Assembly: GCA_963734595.1 (NCBI GenBank) | Contig: CAVTHV010000014.1 | Coordinates: forward strand, 248,001-312,000 | Direction of reading: 5' to 3' | Origin: CAKKQX01 sp963734595 | GTDB taxonomy: Bacteria; Pseudomonadota; Gammaproteobacteria; Burkholderiales; SG8-41 | Length of the DNA stretch: 64,000 nucleotides | Shown: positions 63,763 through 64,000 of the stretch, one piece after another | How positions within the stretch are numbered: the stretch's first letter is position 1 | How the letters are laid out: each line of letters starts with the position of its first letter | Position numbers and translations under genes: made by a program | Notes under the pieces: model-generated | Told to the model about the DNA's origin: nothing | Seen by the model: only the letters and a program-made list of their open reading frames with translations | Database searches by the model: none

Positions 63763-64000
63763 ATGAAAAAACTCGTCATCGCATCCAACAACCCCGGCAA
63801 GCTGCGCGAGATCGGGCAGATGCTCGCGCCGCTGGCGATCGAGGTCGTGCCGCAAGCCGATCTCGGCGTGCCGGAAGCCGCCGAGCCGCATTGCACGTTC
63901 ATCGAAAATGCGCTGGCCAAGGCGCGCCATGCCAGCCGCTGCACCGGCCTGCCGGCGCTGGCTGACGATTCCGGGATTTGCGCGGCGGCGCTTGGCGGCG
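63763..64000 (+). CDS. rdgB: RdgB/HAM1 XTP/dITP pyrophosphatase (partial)
   Basis: House-cleaning nucleotidase that removes ITP and XTP. The open frame runs to the window edge, 79 residues. MKKLVIASNNPGKLREIGQML has the SNNxGK substrate motif and ENALAKARHASRCTGLPALADDSGICAAALGG has the conserved catalytic Asp pair ADDSG. The 3' part lies outside the window. The start directly follows element D. Confidence 0.93.
   Translation, partial: MKKLVIASNNPGKLREIGQMLAPLAIEVVPQADLGVPEAAEPHCTFIENALAKARHASRCTGLPALADDSGICAAALGG

Overview
The window is GC-rich chromosomal DNA from a betaproteobacterium, most likely Burkholderiales-like. The indicators are the gene orders lolB-ispE-tRNA-Gln-prs-rplY-pth-ychF, yebC-ruvCAB-ybgC-tolQRAB-pal-cpoB-queE-queC and rdgB-rph-yicC-gmk-rpoZ-spoT, plus two TctC (Bug) type periplasmic receptors. 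I see no plasmid, prophage or CRISPR. About half of the genes carry single-base frameshifts. The length residues modulo 3 mostly fit +1 insertions, and essential genes (prs, rplY, pth, ispE, gmk, tolQRAB) are hit as often as accessory ones. I therefore read most of them as consensus errors and annotate each such gene as one interrupted CDS.

Layout. 1-2.5 kb: an ABC transporter of the GldG type (minus strand). 2.6-10 kb: TPR lipoprotein, lolB, ispE, tRNA-Gln, prs, rplY, pth, ychF. 10-14.5 kb: DUF1840 protein, cupin, periplasmic beta-carbonic anhydrase, EamA exporter and a HerA-like ATPase. 14.6-23 kb: yebC, ruvCAB, ybgC and the Tol-Pal system. 23-29 kb: queE, queC and a YeeE/YedE (TsuA-like) transporter, present twice as a 2.9-kb tandem duplication that ends inside tRNA-Lys. 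29-32 kb: a low-GC scar, a small membrane protein, a CBS protein and metC. 32-36 kb: a form II CoxL-type molybdenum hydroxylase with a TrmO-like gene inside the operon. 36-40.6 kb: an RND efflux pump. 40.8-51.3 kb: a CoA-thioester and organic-acid catabolic cluster. 51.5-58.4 kb: mlaC, a GlrK-QseG-GlrR two-component operon and envelope genes. 58.5-64 kb: spoT, rpoZ, gmk, a decayed four-helix-bundle gene, yicC, rph and the start of rdgB.

The most informative signal is regulatory. mlaC, upstream of the glrK-qseG-glrR operon, and a SlyB-like glycine-zipper gene, downstream of it, each have a sigma-54 promoter preceded by two TGTC-N10-GACA sites (one of the four has a single mismatch) about 65 bp apart. 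That is the binding pattern known for enterobacterial GlrR/QseF. The sequence thus predicts a local GlrR/sigma-54 envelope regulon that includes phospholipid trafficking.

The second striking feature is the intergenic DNA. Many gaps hold short, degenerate tandem arrays (units such as CGCCAAG, CACAGAGA, GATGAGG, CGTAAAT, ATTCACC), usually as an inverted pair about 60-250 bp apart. The arms often begin at or overlap a stop codon and sometimes extend the upstream protein.
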